Shown: positions 46,120 to 56,063 of the stretch, one piece after another
How the letters are laid out: each line of letters starts with the position of its first letter
Numbering within the stretch: the first letter of the stretch is position 1
Origin: Fragilariopsis cylindrus CCMP1102
Taxonomy: Eukaryota > Bacillariophyta > Bacillariophyceae > Bacillariales > Bacillariaceae
Assembly (NCBI GenBank): GCA_900095095.1
Contig: FMBT01000344.1
Span: forward strand, 223,384 to 287,383
DNA length: 64,000 nt
Direction of reading: 5' to 3'
The notes under the pieces: generated by a model
Seen by the model: only the letters and a program-made list of their open reading frames with translations
Told to the model about the DNA's origin: nothing
Database searches by the model: none
Position numbers and translations under genes: made by a program

Positions 46120-46647
46120 TTAATGATATGCTTTTACGAATAAAGAAGACACCAAACTAGGCATCTTTTTTATGTTGTTGTTGAAAGAGAGGTATGTTGC
46201 GATGTTGTTCTGGTGTGAATAATAGTACCGCGGTAATACGTACAATCGACGAAAACCTCCTTGCTGGCAAAAAAAATCATTCTTGTGCGCGGTGGAAAAG
46301 AGATATTGTGTATGCTTGGAGGTGATGGTATATGTATACCATATGGAAGGTAGGCTAATAGTCTGAATGAAAGATATCATATCTTTCATTCAGACTACAA
46401 TTCACTGTAGTAACTACCGTTTTTTTTAATATTCGACTACCGTATGTTGTTCTCTTTTGTGAAGCAAAGAGTATACTAGTAGAGCGACGAGAATTATTGT
46501 TTCCGCGTACATACATCTTCTATCGTGTCAAAACTTCAACGACAGAGAATTGTAGACTTGTAGACCACACCGAGTGTAAGCACATAACATAATCTACTAG
46601 GACATTAGGACGTATGATATCAACTAGATAAAAGAATCCTACGAAAA
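46120..46647. promoter_or_regulatory. Divergent region between SmF and the DUF1275 gene, with a large palindrome
   Basis: Shared upstream region of two outward-facing genes. It contains a near-perfect 39-bp inverted repeat at 46359-46397 and a smaller inverted repeat around ATGGTATA/TATACCAT just before it. Confidence 0.5.
46359..46397. repeat. Perfect 19-bp inverted repeat with 1-nt centre
   Basis: The left arm TAGTCTGAATGAAAGATAT and its exact reverse complement are separated by a single C. It could extrude as a cruciform, or fold as a hairpin if transcribed. Confidence 0.95.
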
Positions 46648-47622
46648 ATGAAGATGGTGACTGGAGGTTGTAAGAATGTCGTCCGGAGTTTTGTTGTTAT
46701 ATTGTTTTTCTCGTTTTATGTTGTCGACGCGCTTAAGACGGTGAATAATTCAATAGCAACAAGTGCCCCTGGTAATAGTGGGAAGGGATCGCCGATCGGT
46801 TCAAGTATTCGGCCAGTATTTCCTCCTCCTTCAGAAACTATTGGCACTCGCACTACGACTACGAAGTCGGACGAGAAGAAAGACGACGTCTCCGCCGCAT
46901 CACAAAGATCATCATTCATTCCAATTTCCAATAAAGCTGCTGTTGGAATGGGGATGATACTTGCTTTCAATTCGGGAGTTATCAACTGTAGTTGCTTATC
47001 AGGTCTATTGGCCGAAGGGGTGAAACAGGGAACTGCAGCTATAACTGGGGCATTTACAAACTCCGCAATTGGCGCAGCGAGTATGTTATATTCCTCATCG
47101 ACGACTACGTCCTCAGCTGCTGCTAATCAATTCATCTTGAACGGGAAATGCATATTAAGTTACTTAGGTGGATCAATGATCAGTGGTCTTATTATACCGC
47201 GACCAAAAGCATTTGAGCTACATATAAAAAAGAGTCTTTCTATTTTTGTCATTGCGTTTGGTATTTTAACGAGTGCTTCTATCTTGGCAAACACATCCAA
47301 TATCAACTACCTTTTCTTATGCTGTCTAGCCAATGGAATTCAGAATAGTTTCACCTCTACATTGACAGCGAACTTATGCCGTACCAGTCACTTTACAGGT
47401 ACTACATCAGATATGGGAACATTTTTGGGTCAAGTTCTACGTGGGAACATGCAAAACCTTCCAAGGTTATCATACATTTTCTTATTGGCTATTTCATTTT
47501 GGGTTGGTAGTTTTGTCTCGTTCGGGTTGACAAAGAGTTACGGTAGTACTGTACTTTTTGGTAGTGCCTTGATTCATTTAGCGTTTGCTTTGTACCTTGT
47601 TATACTTCAGACCTTCCGATAA
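46648..47622 (+). CDS. DUF1275 (YoaK-like) membrane protein with signal peptide
   Basis: 324 aa. An N-terminal signal peptide (SFVVILFFSFYVVDALKT) precedes a low-complexity linker. Then come about six membrane segments of DUF1275 type: VGMGMILAFNSGVINCSCLSG, ILSYLGGSMISGLIIPRP, SLSIFVIAFGILTSASILA, and LFLCCLANGIQNSFTS followed by FTGTTSDMGTFLGQ, the family signature near AxxxGxQN and TG..TD. Two C-terminal helices complete it. Function is unknown; the signal peptide suggests the secretory or plastid membrane system. The frame is intact. Confidence 0.85.
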   Translation: MKMVTGGCKNVVRSFVVILFFSFYVVDALKTVNNSIATSAPGNSGKGSPIGSSIRPVFPPPSETIGTRTTTTKSDEKKDDVSAASQRSSFIPISNKAAVGMGMILAFNSGVINCSCLSGLLAEGVKQGTAAITGAFTNSAIGAASMLYSSSTTTSSAAANQFILNGKCILSYLGGSMISGLIIPRPKAFELHIKKSLSIFVIAFGILTSASILANTSNINYLFLCCLANGIQNSFTSTLTANLCRTSHFTGTTSDMGTFLGQVLRGNMQNLPRLSYIFLLAISFWVGSFVSFGLTKSYGSTVLFGSALIHLAFALYLVILQTFR

Positions 47623-47817
47623 CGGTTGTAGTAATATCATATATAATACCCAACAATATTATTTTTGAACTTGGTACAACATACGTACATACTTGAAGTA
47701 CACATATACATACATTGTACAAGATCGATGCTATCTTTATGCGGAATAATATTTATCATAATAATGTAATCGTAGAGAAATTCTTAAGTTAATTGATTTA
47801 TATATTATAGAGATACA
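47623..47817. other. Short spacer
   Basis: Nothing recognised. Confidence 0.4.
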
Positions 47818-48058
47818 CTATACAGACTGAACAAACTTCAGCGCAGAAAAATATTGTGAAGCAGGATCTGGTACTGACCAAAGTTGGGTAGATTGGTTGA
47901 TTTGCGGATTTGATTTGCAAGGATCAACTACATCAGGCTCATTTTTGTGGCCTTGTTCTCGTCAATCGCCTGTTTCCTCAAATTAACAAGGTCAAGATCC
48001 AACTTAGTTTGAACATTTTTTAAGCTCTTCAACTCACCGAGAATCTACACCTTGGTTT
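47818..48058 (-). pseudogene. Coding-like block, possible hidden exon or gene remnant
   Basis: Leftward from about 48035 the sequence reads GELKSLKNVQTKLDLDL and LRKQAIDENKATK. After one missing base near 47941 (A run) it continues NEPDVVDPCKSNPQINQ, then WSVPDPASQYFSALKF, stopping at 47818. The composition is protein-like and the break is of the same kind as elsewhere in this window. Upstream, GTGTAG at about 48045 could be a splice acceptor, or the frame may slip again into CNESNQGVDS. No family was recognised and no start was found. It lies downstream of the hydroxylase gene on the same strand. Confidence 0.35.
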
Positions 48059-48300
48059 GATTCATTGCACCTTCTAGCAGCATAGACATTTAAAGCGTGG
48101 AGGTTTAACTTATGAAACTTACTCTTTAAATTTATAATGTTATTATTGTCACAATAACACACATAAAAAGAATATTGAATTTTTGGCCTTCCCAAATCCA
48201 AAACGAAAAATCAATCTTTCGACGACCGAGATCTAAATCTTGTTGATGAACAGATCGCGTTGATATTCTTTATACAAATATAAGGATCACTAATTGACTG
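48059..48300. other. Short spacer
   Basis: AT-rich sequence between the coding-like block at 47818-48058 and the hydroxylase stop codon. Nothing confident. Confidence 0.35.
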
Positions 48301-49840
48301 TTATAATATATATATCTTATGCTTCTTGTTGCCATCAAAACGCTTAATTTGTTCTTCGTAATCACCATCGTTGGCTTTGCTCAAACACAGCATATCTGGA
48401 CCACCGATTTGCTTTTCAATAGGGCTACCATCCAGCGGCACATGCCCAAAAGCAGCAGCGCCTCTAAAAGCGCTATTTCGTGCCCAAACAATCAAGTTCA
48501 TGCGTTCTTCTCCTCCCTTAATGTCATCCGCACCATGCCTATGCCGTCCAAGATGAAGCACGGCCCATCCTTTGGTATGCGAATGTACGATACTATTCTT
48601 CCGGTGGTTCGGATCGCCATACCGGCCACAAAATCGCAATCCACCACCCGGAAAAGGATCTCGACCGAGACATACATTTAGGGTCGCTTCCGAGGCATCA
48701 TGGTGCATATCAAGACCTTTATTGCCGTCCTCTTGTTGTTTGGTGGTCAAAAATTCAGTATTCCTATATCGTACCACAAAAGAATGATGATGGTCTAAGG
48801 CAGTCGTATGTATCTCATCAGGGTATAACGCTGGCACATGGGAGCCATTAGCCGTTCCAGCAAATCCGTCATGAGCGGTTCAAAACCAATATCGTTCACA
48901 ACGAGCCCCAGTCGGTTCATGGTGTTGGGACGTCGACACGGGAGACCTGATGTTTCAAAGAAATCGATTTCTTTCACAAACAGATCGCAAAAAGCTGGAG
49001 TAAAATCTCAAAGGCAAAAATACCCGGTCCTACTTTTGTAACGAGCCTTTGCAGGGTGGATGCTGACGGGAAACAATTACTATCTACGATTGTTGTTTCT
49101 GACGACTTGAAGCAAGGCTGAAATGCAGGCACAATCCATTCGGGTAGTATACTCCTGCTCGCAGTATTACGTAGCAAAGAAGAATGACTCAATGCATATT
49201 TTTCCGAGGACGACGTCTCTATGATTTCTTGATAACACCGAATAACGTCTAATTTACTTGCCATGTGCTTCTCAGCTTTGATCCATCTTTCACGCCGCCG
49301 CTCCAACAGCTCAAGTTTCTCTTCCCCATCATCATTATCATCATCATCATCGTCCTCATTAACTATTAAATGGCGTCCCTCCAACCACGATATGACTTTA
49401 TCACAGATATTTTGCAACGATGGAGGTTCTTCTGTTGTCCAGGCAGAAAAAAAAGACGCATCACAGAACCCAGCATCATCGACTCCATCCAACGAAATCG
49501 GAACAGCAAACCGTACAGCAATCGGTGCCCGTGGATCTCCTCCGAATCGTATCATCATTGGATCATCATCTCCAAGGCCAGCTCCACCGACACGCACGGG
49601 CCAGGATCGGGAGCTATAGCTGTTGTTACTGTGTTGTTGTTGTTGTTTTTGGGTCGGTTGCAAGATGACCTCCACGAGGCCCGGGGAGAGCACAGTGGAT
49701 TGAATGACGCCGCCGCTTTGTAGTGAAAAAAGCTTTTGAGGAGATAAAGTGAGGAGGTCGTCGGATTGTGCTGCGATGCTAAGTGAGAGAGGGTGCTGGT
49801 GCGGCAACACTAGCTGCAGCTCTTCTTCTTGAGTTGTCAT
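48301..49840 (-). CDS. 2-oxoglutarate/Fe(II) hydroxylase (PKHD type)
   Basis: The ATG is at 49840. The variable N-terminus (LPHQHPLSLSIAAQSDDLL) is followed by the dioxygenase: LGLVVNDIGFEPLMTDLLERL, then HHHSFVVRY, HHDASEATLNVCLG (the iron-binding HxD), GGGLRFCGRYGDPN, and HLGRHRHGADDIKGGEERMNLIVWARN (distal His and the 2OG-binding Arg). This resembles PKHD-type hydroxylases such as plant At1g22950-like proteins; the substrate is unknown. Two breaks, each one base short, lie near 49003 (TTTT run; continues TPAFCDLFVKEIDF) and about 48837 (continues PALYPDEIHTT). Catalytic residues are intact. Confidence 0.87.
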
Positions 49841-50163
49841 CACAAGAATTCGTGTTGTGTTTATTACTTTTGAGTTCTAAAATCCGAAGTCTACATATTA
49901 AATATTGAATATTACATTTTTAAATTTATTACTTATTTCAATATTGTCGAATGGTATATAAATCCAGAATGTGATGGGCGGCGGGGGAGACAGGAAAAAC
50001 TAAGAATATTTTGCTCAATTTTTATTTATACATCATGCACACTATGACCATCGCATTACTATTACAACGACACAAAACCCCGATACAACAACGACGTTGT
50101 AACCTTTAGAACTGTAGTAATACCACTTCTATATTATTCTCGTAAACATCCAACAATCCCAGC
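49841..50163. promoter_or_regulatory. Divergent region between hydroxylase and KISH
   Basis: Spacer of about 320 bp between two outward-facing start codons. A shared promoter is inferred from geometry. Confidence 0.3.
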
Positions 50164-50692
50164 ATGAGCGCTATCTTTGACTTTTCTAGTGTGTTGATGA
50201 TTCTATTATTGATGATTTGTACTAGTTGCTACCTTCGAGAATTAAGACCAGGAATTTTCGATGGAAGTAAGGTACGTTGTACAGTACGATCATGAAACGA
50301 AACATGAGCATTGGATACATGAACACACGCACACGCACACGCTCACACACAAAAGACCATTGACTTTAGGTGTAAAGTCAATGTTAATAATAATATAATA
50401 ATACTCTCTTACACCTACTTGTCATTCCTGTCCCCTTCACTTCGTGATGATGATGATGATGATGTTACTACTGCAACCCTACGTATACTAATATTTCTCG
50501 TGATTGTTGTTGTTATTAATGATCATTTTTTTTTCGTGACAAACGAAGCCACGAGATCCAAATACTGCAATACACATAGATCGGACAGGGTTTGGTGGAT
50601 TTTGTTGGAAGATGAGCCGTGTTGGAGAACGGATGTCGCCTTTTGTTGGAGCTGGTTGCCTTTTTATGGCCGCTTATGTACTGTTCAAGTAA
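50164..50692 (+). CDS. TMEM167: KISH/TMEM167 small Golgi membrane protein
   Basis: Two exons, 50164-50266 and 50580-50692, encode 71 aa; human KISH proteins are about 72. Exon 1 is MSAIFDFSSVLMILLLMIC then YLRELRPGIFDG. The donor is GTAAGG after the first base of an Asn codon, and the acceptor is CATAG. Exon 2 reads RTGFGGFCWKMSRVGERMSPFVGAG, ending MAAYVLFK. The DxNxTG, CWK and RxGERxSP motifs and two membrane segments match the family, which acts early in the secretory pathway. The 313-nt intron contains a CA-rich run and an 11-bp perfect hairpin at 50358-50383. Confidence 0.93.
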
Positions 50693-51394
50693 AAAATGAC
50701 AAAGGAGAAACATACAGAAATAGAACAGAGAGAGTGTAGCGATCATTTGTAATTATATCTTCAAATGAGCTCAAAAACAAAGAAAGAAGAAAAAAACAAA
50801 CAGCGAATCGAATCGAAATATAATTGATAAAATGGGAAACTATTCAATAACTGTGCAGATTTTGAAAGAACTATTCTGACTTGTGTGGGGAATGTTTATT
50901 TAAAGAAAAATAATGAATGATACAGGATAATATCATCGTCGTTTAGTTGATGATGATTTGTTTCAATGCGTCGCACTGTCTATTTGGGTGTTGGTATTGA
51001 ATTTGTTGTGTATACGTTTTTACTATTAGCGTAACAGAATGAAGCAATATAGGACCTATATCCATATGAATACATCTTATACGTTATCAAAGCCGATGTT
51101 TTTCAAGAAAGTTTGTTCCGAAAAAAAGATGAATTTGAAATAAATGGTTGAGGAGCGAGTTGAGTGTATGGGTTCAGTGAAAGGGGAATATTTAGAACCC
51201 TCAAAATATTACTAGCCATTAAAAAATTATTACAATATGTATCATATGTACTCAATTGCTAAAACCATAATCGTGGAGAAAAAAAAGAGAGATAATGGAT
51301 TGACTTGGCAATAAAAAGTAATATTTAATTAGAAATTGGATGTATTAGTTATTTGAATTGATTGATATAATGTATTGTATATTGTTATGTATTA
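50693..51394. other. Convergent spacer
   Basis: Between the 3' ends of KISH and the UBAC2-like gene. Nothing was recognised. Confidence 0.5.
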
Positions 51395-52531
51395 TTACGA
51401 TCCCATTAGTAGTAAATTCGCTGCTGTTTCTACATTATTATCAGAAACTTGAAGTGCCTCTTTTACGCGTTGTTCGTCAAATCCCATAGATATCAACTGA
51501 GCAATAGCTTCAGGTGGTGGTGGCGGTGGCATAGCAGCTGCTGCTGAAGGTTGAGCAGGACCAGCCATCGGAACTCGTCGTGTAGCTGCACCTTGTTGCT
51601 CCTGTCCTCGGTTACGACGTGGTCCACCCCCGCCGCCGGGTCTAATATTAATCGCCCCTCTTGTAAAATACGGTGCGAAAACCTTAGGATTTGGATCTAA
51701 GAAGAACAAACTACCCATAGATTCCCAAGGTAACATATTTACAATCATATCGGGGACGTCTATGAATGGAATATTGCTACTACTATTGTTGTTGTTTGTA
51801 GATAGTGATAACAGAAAGAAAAATATTCCACTTGCTACCATCCCGATGGAACCAGCTAAAAGACTTGCTGTTCCTCTCATAAAAAGAATATATATTGCAC
51901 ATAAATATGGAAATGTCTTTTCACTGCATGATATACCTAACGTAGAACTTGATAAGAATCGTGGATATAATCTAGGTACGTAGGTCTTGTACCAATACAG
52001 GACCGCACCAACGAACAGATACGGTCCCTTCGCAGCCGTTGTACCACCACCACCAACGAAAGTTCCTGTAACATCTTCATCGAATGTTAATACAGCTACC
52101 AATCTAATAAATATATACACAATCTCCAATGTAAATAACCATGCAATAAATCTTCGACTAGACAATTCTTGTTCTAACCTTCGTAAATAATGTACCAAAA
52201 AAGATAATCCAACAATTAGTTCAGTCGATGAAGAAAAGAACCAATTTGATGGTCCATTCCACAATGCCGATACCCATAAACCATTTGAATAGTTATCATT
52301 ACTATTGTTCCTGTTGCTGTAAGTATTGTCATCGTCACCATTATTACGAATGACCCATAAAGAACCAGCAACCCACAGGATACAAATAATCTTTGTTATT
52401 GGCGATCCTGAGAACCATGGTTTTGATGATTGTTGCGGTTGTTGTTGTGACTGTTGCTGTAACTGTTGTAAATTAACAGCTCTTCGCTGTCGAGCACCTG
52501 CACCATTATTGACGGCAGCAGCGGGAGGCAT
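51395..52531 (-). CDS. UBAC2: UBAC2-like rhomboid pseudoprotease with UBA domain
   Basis: 378 aa. A Gln-rich N-terminus is followed by membrane segments of a rhomboid-like fold (ITKIICILWVAGSLWVIR, ELIVGLSFLVHYLRRLEQELSSRRFIAW, YLFVGAVLYWYK, FPYLCAIYILFMRGTASLLAGSIGMVASGIFF). A proline-rich linker leads to a C-terminal UBA domain at about 335-378 (AIAQLISMGFDEQRVKEALQVSDNNVETAANLLL). No GxSx or catalytic His arrangement is evident, as expected for UBAC2-type pseudoproteases, which work in ER-associated degradation. The reading frame is intact. Confidence 0.85.
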   Translation of the reverse strand: MPPAAAVNNGAGARQRRAVNLQQLQQQSQQQPQQSSKPWFSGSPITKIICILWVAGSLWVIRNNGDDDNTYSNRNNSNDNYSNGLWVSALWNGPSNWFFSSSTELIVGLSFLVHYLRRLEQELSSRRFIAWLFTLEIVYIFIRLVAVLTFDEDVTGTFVGGGGTTAAKGPYLFVGAVLYWYKTYVPRLYPRFLSSSTLGISCSEKTFPYLCAIYILFMRGTASLLAGSIGMVASGIFFFLLSLSTNNNNSSSNIPFIDVPDMIVNMLPWESMGSLFFLDPNPKVFAPYFTRGAINIRPGGGGGPRRNRGQEQQGAATRRVPMAGPAQPSAAAAMPPPPPPEAIAQLISMGFDEQRVKEALQVSDNNVETAANLLLMGS

Positions 52532-53476
52532 AATGAAACAATCAATTAATTATGATGGTACGAGCGATTTCAGATTAAGGGAGTACGCAACTTAAGATTG
52601 TAGTAAGCAAAGCGTTGGTAGGATAGATAACAATGATTGTTTGCCTTGGAGATGATGAGCGCCTCTCTTGGTAGCTAGCGGTCAAGCCTATACAATGTGT
52701 TATTAATAATGGATAGATCCTAGCACTTCTTTATGAAAATATTATCAATCTATTTCAACTACTCGACGTTTCGAAGTTTCGTTGAAGGTGAAGAAGGTTG
52801 TTTTGTTTGGTTTTTGTTTAAAAAAGAAATTGCCTTGATTGCCAAGATTCCCTAAAGCCCCTTTAACATACTTCTAAACTTTTATCTTTATACTGAATAC
52901 ATTGAACATTATGCCTTTCTACAATAAAGGTTGTCCCTTTTGACTTTGGTATTATAAGAGGTAGCTGTGGTATATAAACCAAGAGAATGGCATTGAGCTC
53001 GTAGTAAGTAATCAATAAGCAAAATGTTAATATAATAGAGGGTGATAATACAAATTGAAATTGTTTAGAAGGCTAATGAAATAAAAAATCAAGATCTAAA
53101 ATTTGATCGAGACTTCATTTTTACTATGGAAAAACGCAGTGATGATAGAAAAACGATAAAATCTATGAAATCACAGCTATACAAAAAGATTGAAGCTATG
53201 CTGATCAAAAGAGACCAATATAATAATAGCCAACACAACATTGAACGTTCATATTACAATAGTCCAAATTCCAAATCATTATTTATCATATTCAACAAAT
53301 CATTGTTTATCATATTCATTATGATTGTTAGCAGAAGTGACCCTTATGTTATATCGTACTGTACGTGATACCTTAATACATGATTGGTTTTCTTGTTCAC
53401 TAGCATGTAATGTGTAACTAGGAATATCTCAAGATGATTGAGTCGATTATCATTTTAAACTTAGGCAGTCTCTCGG
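52532..53476. other. Spacer with short tandem duplication
   Basis: Upstream of the UBAC2-like gene. A tandem pair of AAATCATTRTTTATCATATT occurs at about 53273-53320. The AT-rich 80-codon ORF covering it (53126-53368) is not convincing. Confidence 0.45.
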
Positions 53477-53889
53477 TCATACGAATACCTTTTTTGTGCC
53501 GGAGCTCCTTGCCTCTGAATCGATGATCTCCCCAGTTAATGCCAGGCTCTTTTCCAACAATATAGACCTGGCCTCCATGTGAACTCCCTGCTGAATTCGT
53601 GATCTGGTTTGCAGTGTCACGTCGTCCTCTAGTTCTATTCCGACGAGCTCAAAGTTTCCTCTAGTATTCAGATGGCTTACAATCGAGGCTACATCAACCA
53701 CACATCTGTCACCCATCTTGACTAAGTCTGGCTTTGGCATGGAAGGATCTGCACCTGTTGGAGTTAACTCATTTTGTCACGTCTTGTCTTCTTTCGTCCG
53801 AACAACCCTGAATAGAAAATCTCATTGAATGAAGGATCTTCGGTTTTCTTCCCGAGATATACAATGGTGAAGTAGTAAAAGTACCTCAT
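53477..53889 (-). pseudogene. Left-handed beta-helix acyltransferase-like fragment
   Basis: From an ATG at 53889: RYFYYFTIVYLGKKTEDPS, then LFGRKKTRRDK. After one missing base near 53774 (A run) the frame continues ELTPTGADPSMPKPDLVKMG, DVASIVSHLNTRGNFELVG and DDVTLQTRSRIQQGVHMEAR, ending LALTGEIIDSEARSSG. The repeated hexapeptide pattern and the PKPDLVKMGD..SHLNTRGNFEL block resemble the C-terminal beta-helix module of Pls/PosA-type synthetases and acetyltransferases, which normally follow a much larger protein. Here only about 137 residues remain, so it is a fragment or a very small stand-alone protein. It begins 65 nt downstream of the peroxidase stop on the same strand. The ATG may be fortuitous. 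Confidence 0.45.
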
Positions 53890-53954
53890 TTTCTTGTGTA
53901 CTTCACCTATTTTCTAAAATGGCGTGAGCGCCTGTTGATCATATGACTTTACCC

Positions 53955-56063
53955 TCAGCAGCTTCCGATCCGAAAGGTTGTCGCTGCTTGACCTACCGTA
54001 GACCCCCCATCACCGGACACAACAATTACATATTCTTCTTCTTCCAATTGATCGCTAGGGAACTGGAAACCCCCAGTTGAGGTCCACGTATGACATTCTC
54101 TGTGACCACATGAACGGGTCCAATCAATGAGCAAATCGCTTCTTTGGTTTGGACTTGCTGGTATATCTCGAACGTTAGAAACGAAACTTGACAGAAGGAT
54201 CCCTATCCAAATATTTTCACCCGAAACGTTACTATAGTTCACGACGATAGTTTCTCCTCTATTGAAGCAATTATCGTCGAGGAATACTCTAGCTCCACCT
54301 TCCCCTTCTTCATCTGGAAGTAAAAGTGACGTGTCTCTCGTAAAAGATTGACTAGATACCGATGTTGTATCTTCTAAAGATGTCACACCTTGTGACTCAA
54401 AGCCGAAGGTGCACACGCTACCCAATGGACAATCCCCGGCCTTTGAATGACCGTGGTCAATGAGAAGGGTCAGTACGTCTCGAAAATCAGATAGGAAGGA
54501 ACGATTGTCCCTATTATATTTCTGGGCAAAAGGCATAAACGGAGTGTCTTGCGAGCACGGATTGCCACCATTAAAATCGCAATTGATTCCATTTTCCATG
54601 TCATTAAGATTCCGAACAAGGGACATGTCTGCGTTTAACATAGTAACTTGACTATCAGCACTTACAATGCCTCGCCATTGCAGTCTGTTAGGAATGTTAG
54701 GCATATCATCATTGTTAACTTCTTCTATGAAGAAATCTGGAGGTTGTCCAATGAGTTCTATCCAGTAACCTCCATCGAATGTGGTGGAACTCAGGTCCCA
54801 TTTCCCTTCAAAGCCACTATTTTGTCGACGCATTTGTCCTACTGAATGCGCTCCCATGAGGGCTGTCACTTGCTGTGGATTAAAGTTGAACTCTTGATCA
54901 AAGAACTGTTGAATAGATGAAGTACCCATTGTTGCATGTGCCTGAGTAACATGTGGTCCTCGCATGGATGTACAAGTGGTAGGGCTCCCATCGAAATCAA
55001 CTCCACAGTCATCAAGTTGCTCGCAAGTTTTCCGTCCAACCCATCGTAAAGGGAAAGTGATATCACGATCATCTGGAGGGACGGCAGATTCTGTCGCAAC
55101 TAACGCAGAAAGCATCCAAATATCCGTACGCGTCAATCCTCGATCTGAAAAAGCATTTACAATAGAGTTGAGAGCAGATATAGGTTTTTCTAATCCTGCA
55201 TTATCAGGATTGGCCATATCAACACAGCCATTACATCCTCCAATACAATCGTGGAACGATAGGCGAATAAACTGAAAGTCAAAGAAATATGTCATTATCA
55301 ACACAGATATTGTTAGTTCGTTCAGATAGTAACATAAATAGTAGCGCGCACATATGGTCGTTCGTTTATCCTACATTGTGCTAAAACGTACCTTTCCGAT
55401 GAAGTCGCCGTCAGAACGAATCAAGTCCATAATTTGATCACGAGCTTCTTGAATAACGGAAATCATCGTATCAGAAACAACAAGGACAGTGTCCAGAGCA
55501 GCCACAGACACAATCGGTACTGAGATAGGTGTCGGTAATGGATTAGATACTTGTATAGGTTGGACTGATGGTGCCTGGATTATAGTGGGTTGTGTTGGAC
55601 CCAAAATAATTGGTCTACTAGGTGATAATGTTGGAACTGAAAAAAAGGTTGAGCTGCTAGAGCAATCACCTACACGAAAAGTCTTCGTGGTAGATTGAGG
55701 GACTCGACCGGACCGATCACCTGATACTGCAATAACATAATCAGTTTCTTCTAACCCAAAAGTAGAAAGCTTGACAATTCCTTGGGCAGGCCAATTGTCG
55801 CAATTATCTAGGTCTCCACAGGTTAGTACCCAGTCTTTTAGACCACCTGATATCAGTGCAGGAAGTTGTGTGAGATCTGGAACTGCAGACTTCTCATAGA
55901 GACCGATAAAGACACCTTCACCTTGTACATCAATAAATCGTACAGTAATCGCCTCTCCTTCCGTGAAGCATTGCTTCTCTAATCGGACCAATGCGCAATC
56001 TACACTTGCTATGAATAGCAGAGGTAGCAGACAGGAGAAATTAATCTTCGTATTCATCTTCAT
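53955..56063 (-). CDS. Secreted heme peroxidase flanked by two related beta-rich modules
   Basis: Exons 56063-55392 and 55271-53955, with a 120-nt phase-0 intron; 662 aa from the first ATG (56063; another at 56057). The signal peptide is INFSCLLPLLFIASVDCA. Module 1 (ALVRLEKQCFTEGEAITVRF ... YVIAVSGD ... TFRVGDC) is followed by a Pro-rich linker. The peroxidase core of the plant/fungal superfamily then shows the distal RLSFHDC (Arg and His present), GGCNGCVD and the proximal ALMGAHSVGQM. After the core, module 2 (RVFLDDNCFNRGETIVVNY ... YVIVVSGDGG ... TFRIGSC) mirrors module 1. The core has both catalytic residues and should bind heme. An extracellular or wall role with H2O2 is inferred; the substrate is unknown. 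Confidence 0.87.

Noticed and set aside
53126-53368. 80-codon ORF
   Set aside because: Generated by AT-rich sequence and a tandem duplication.
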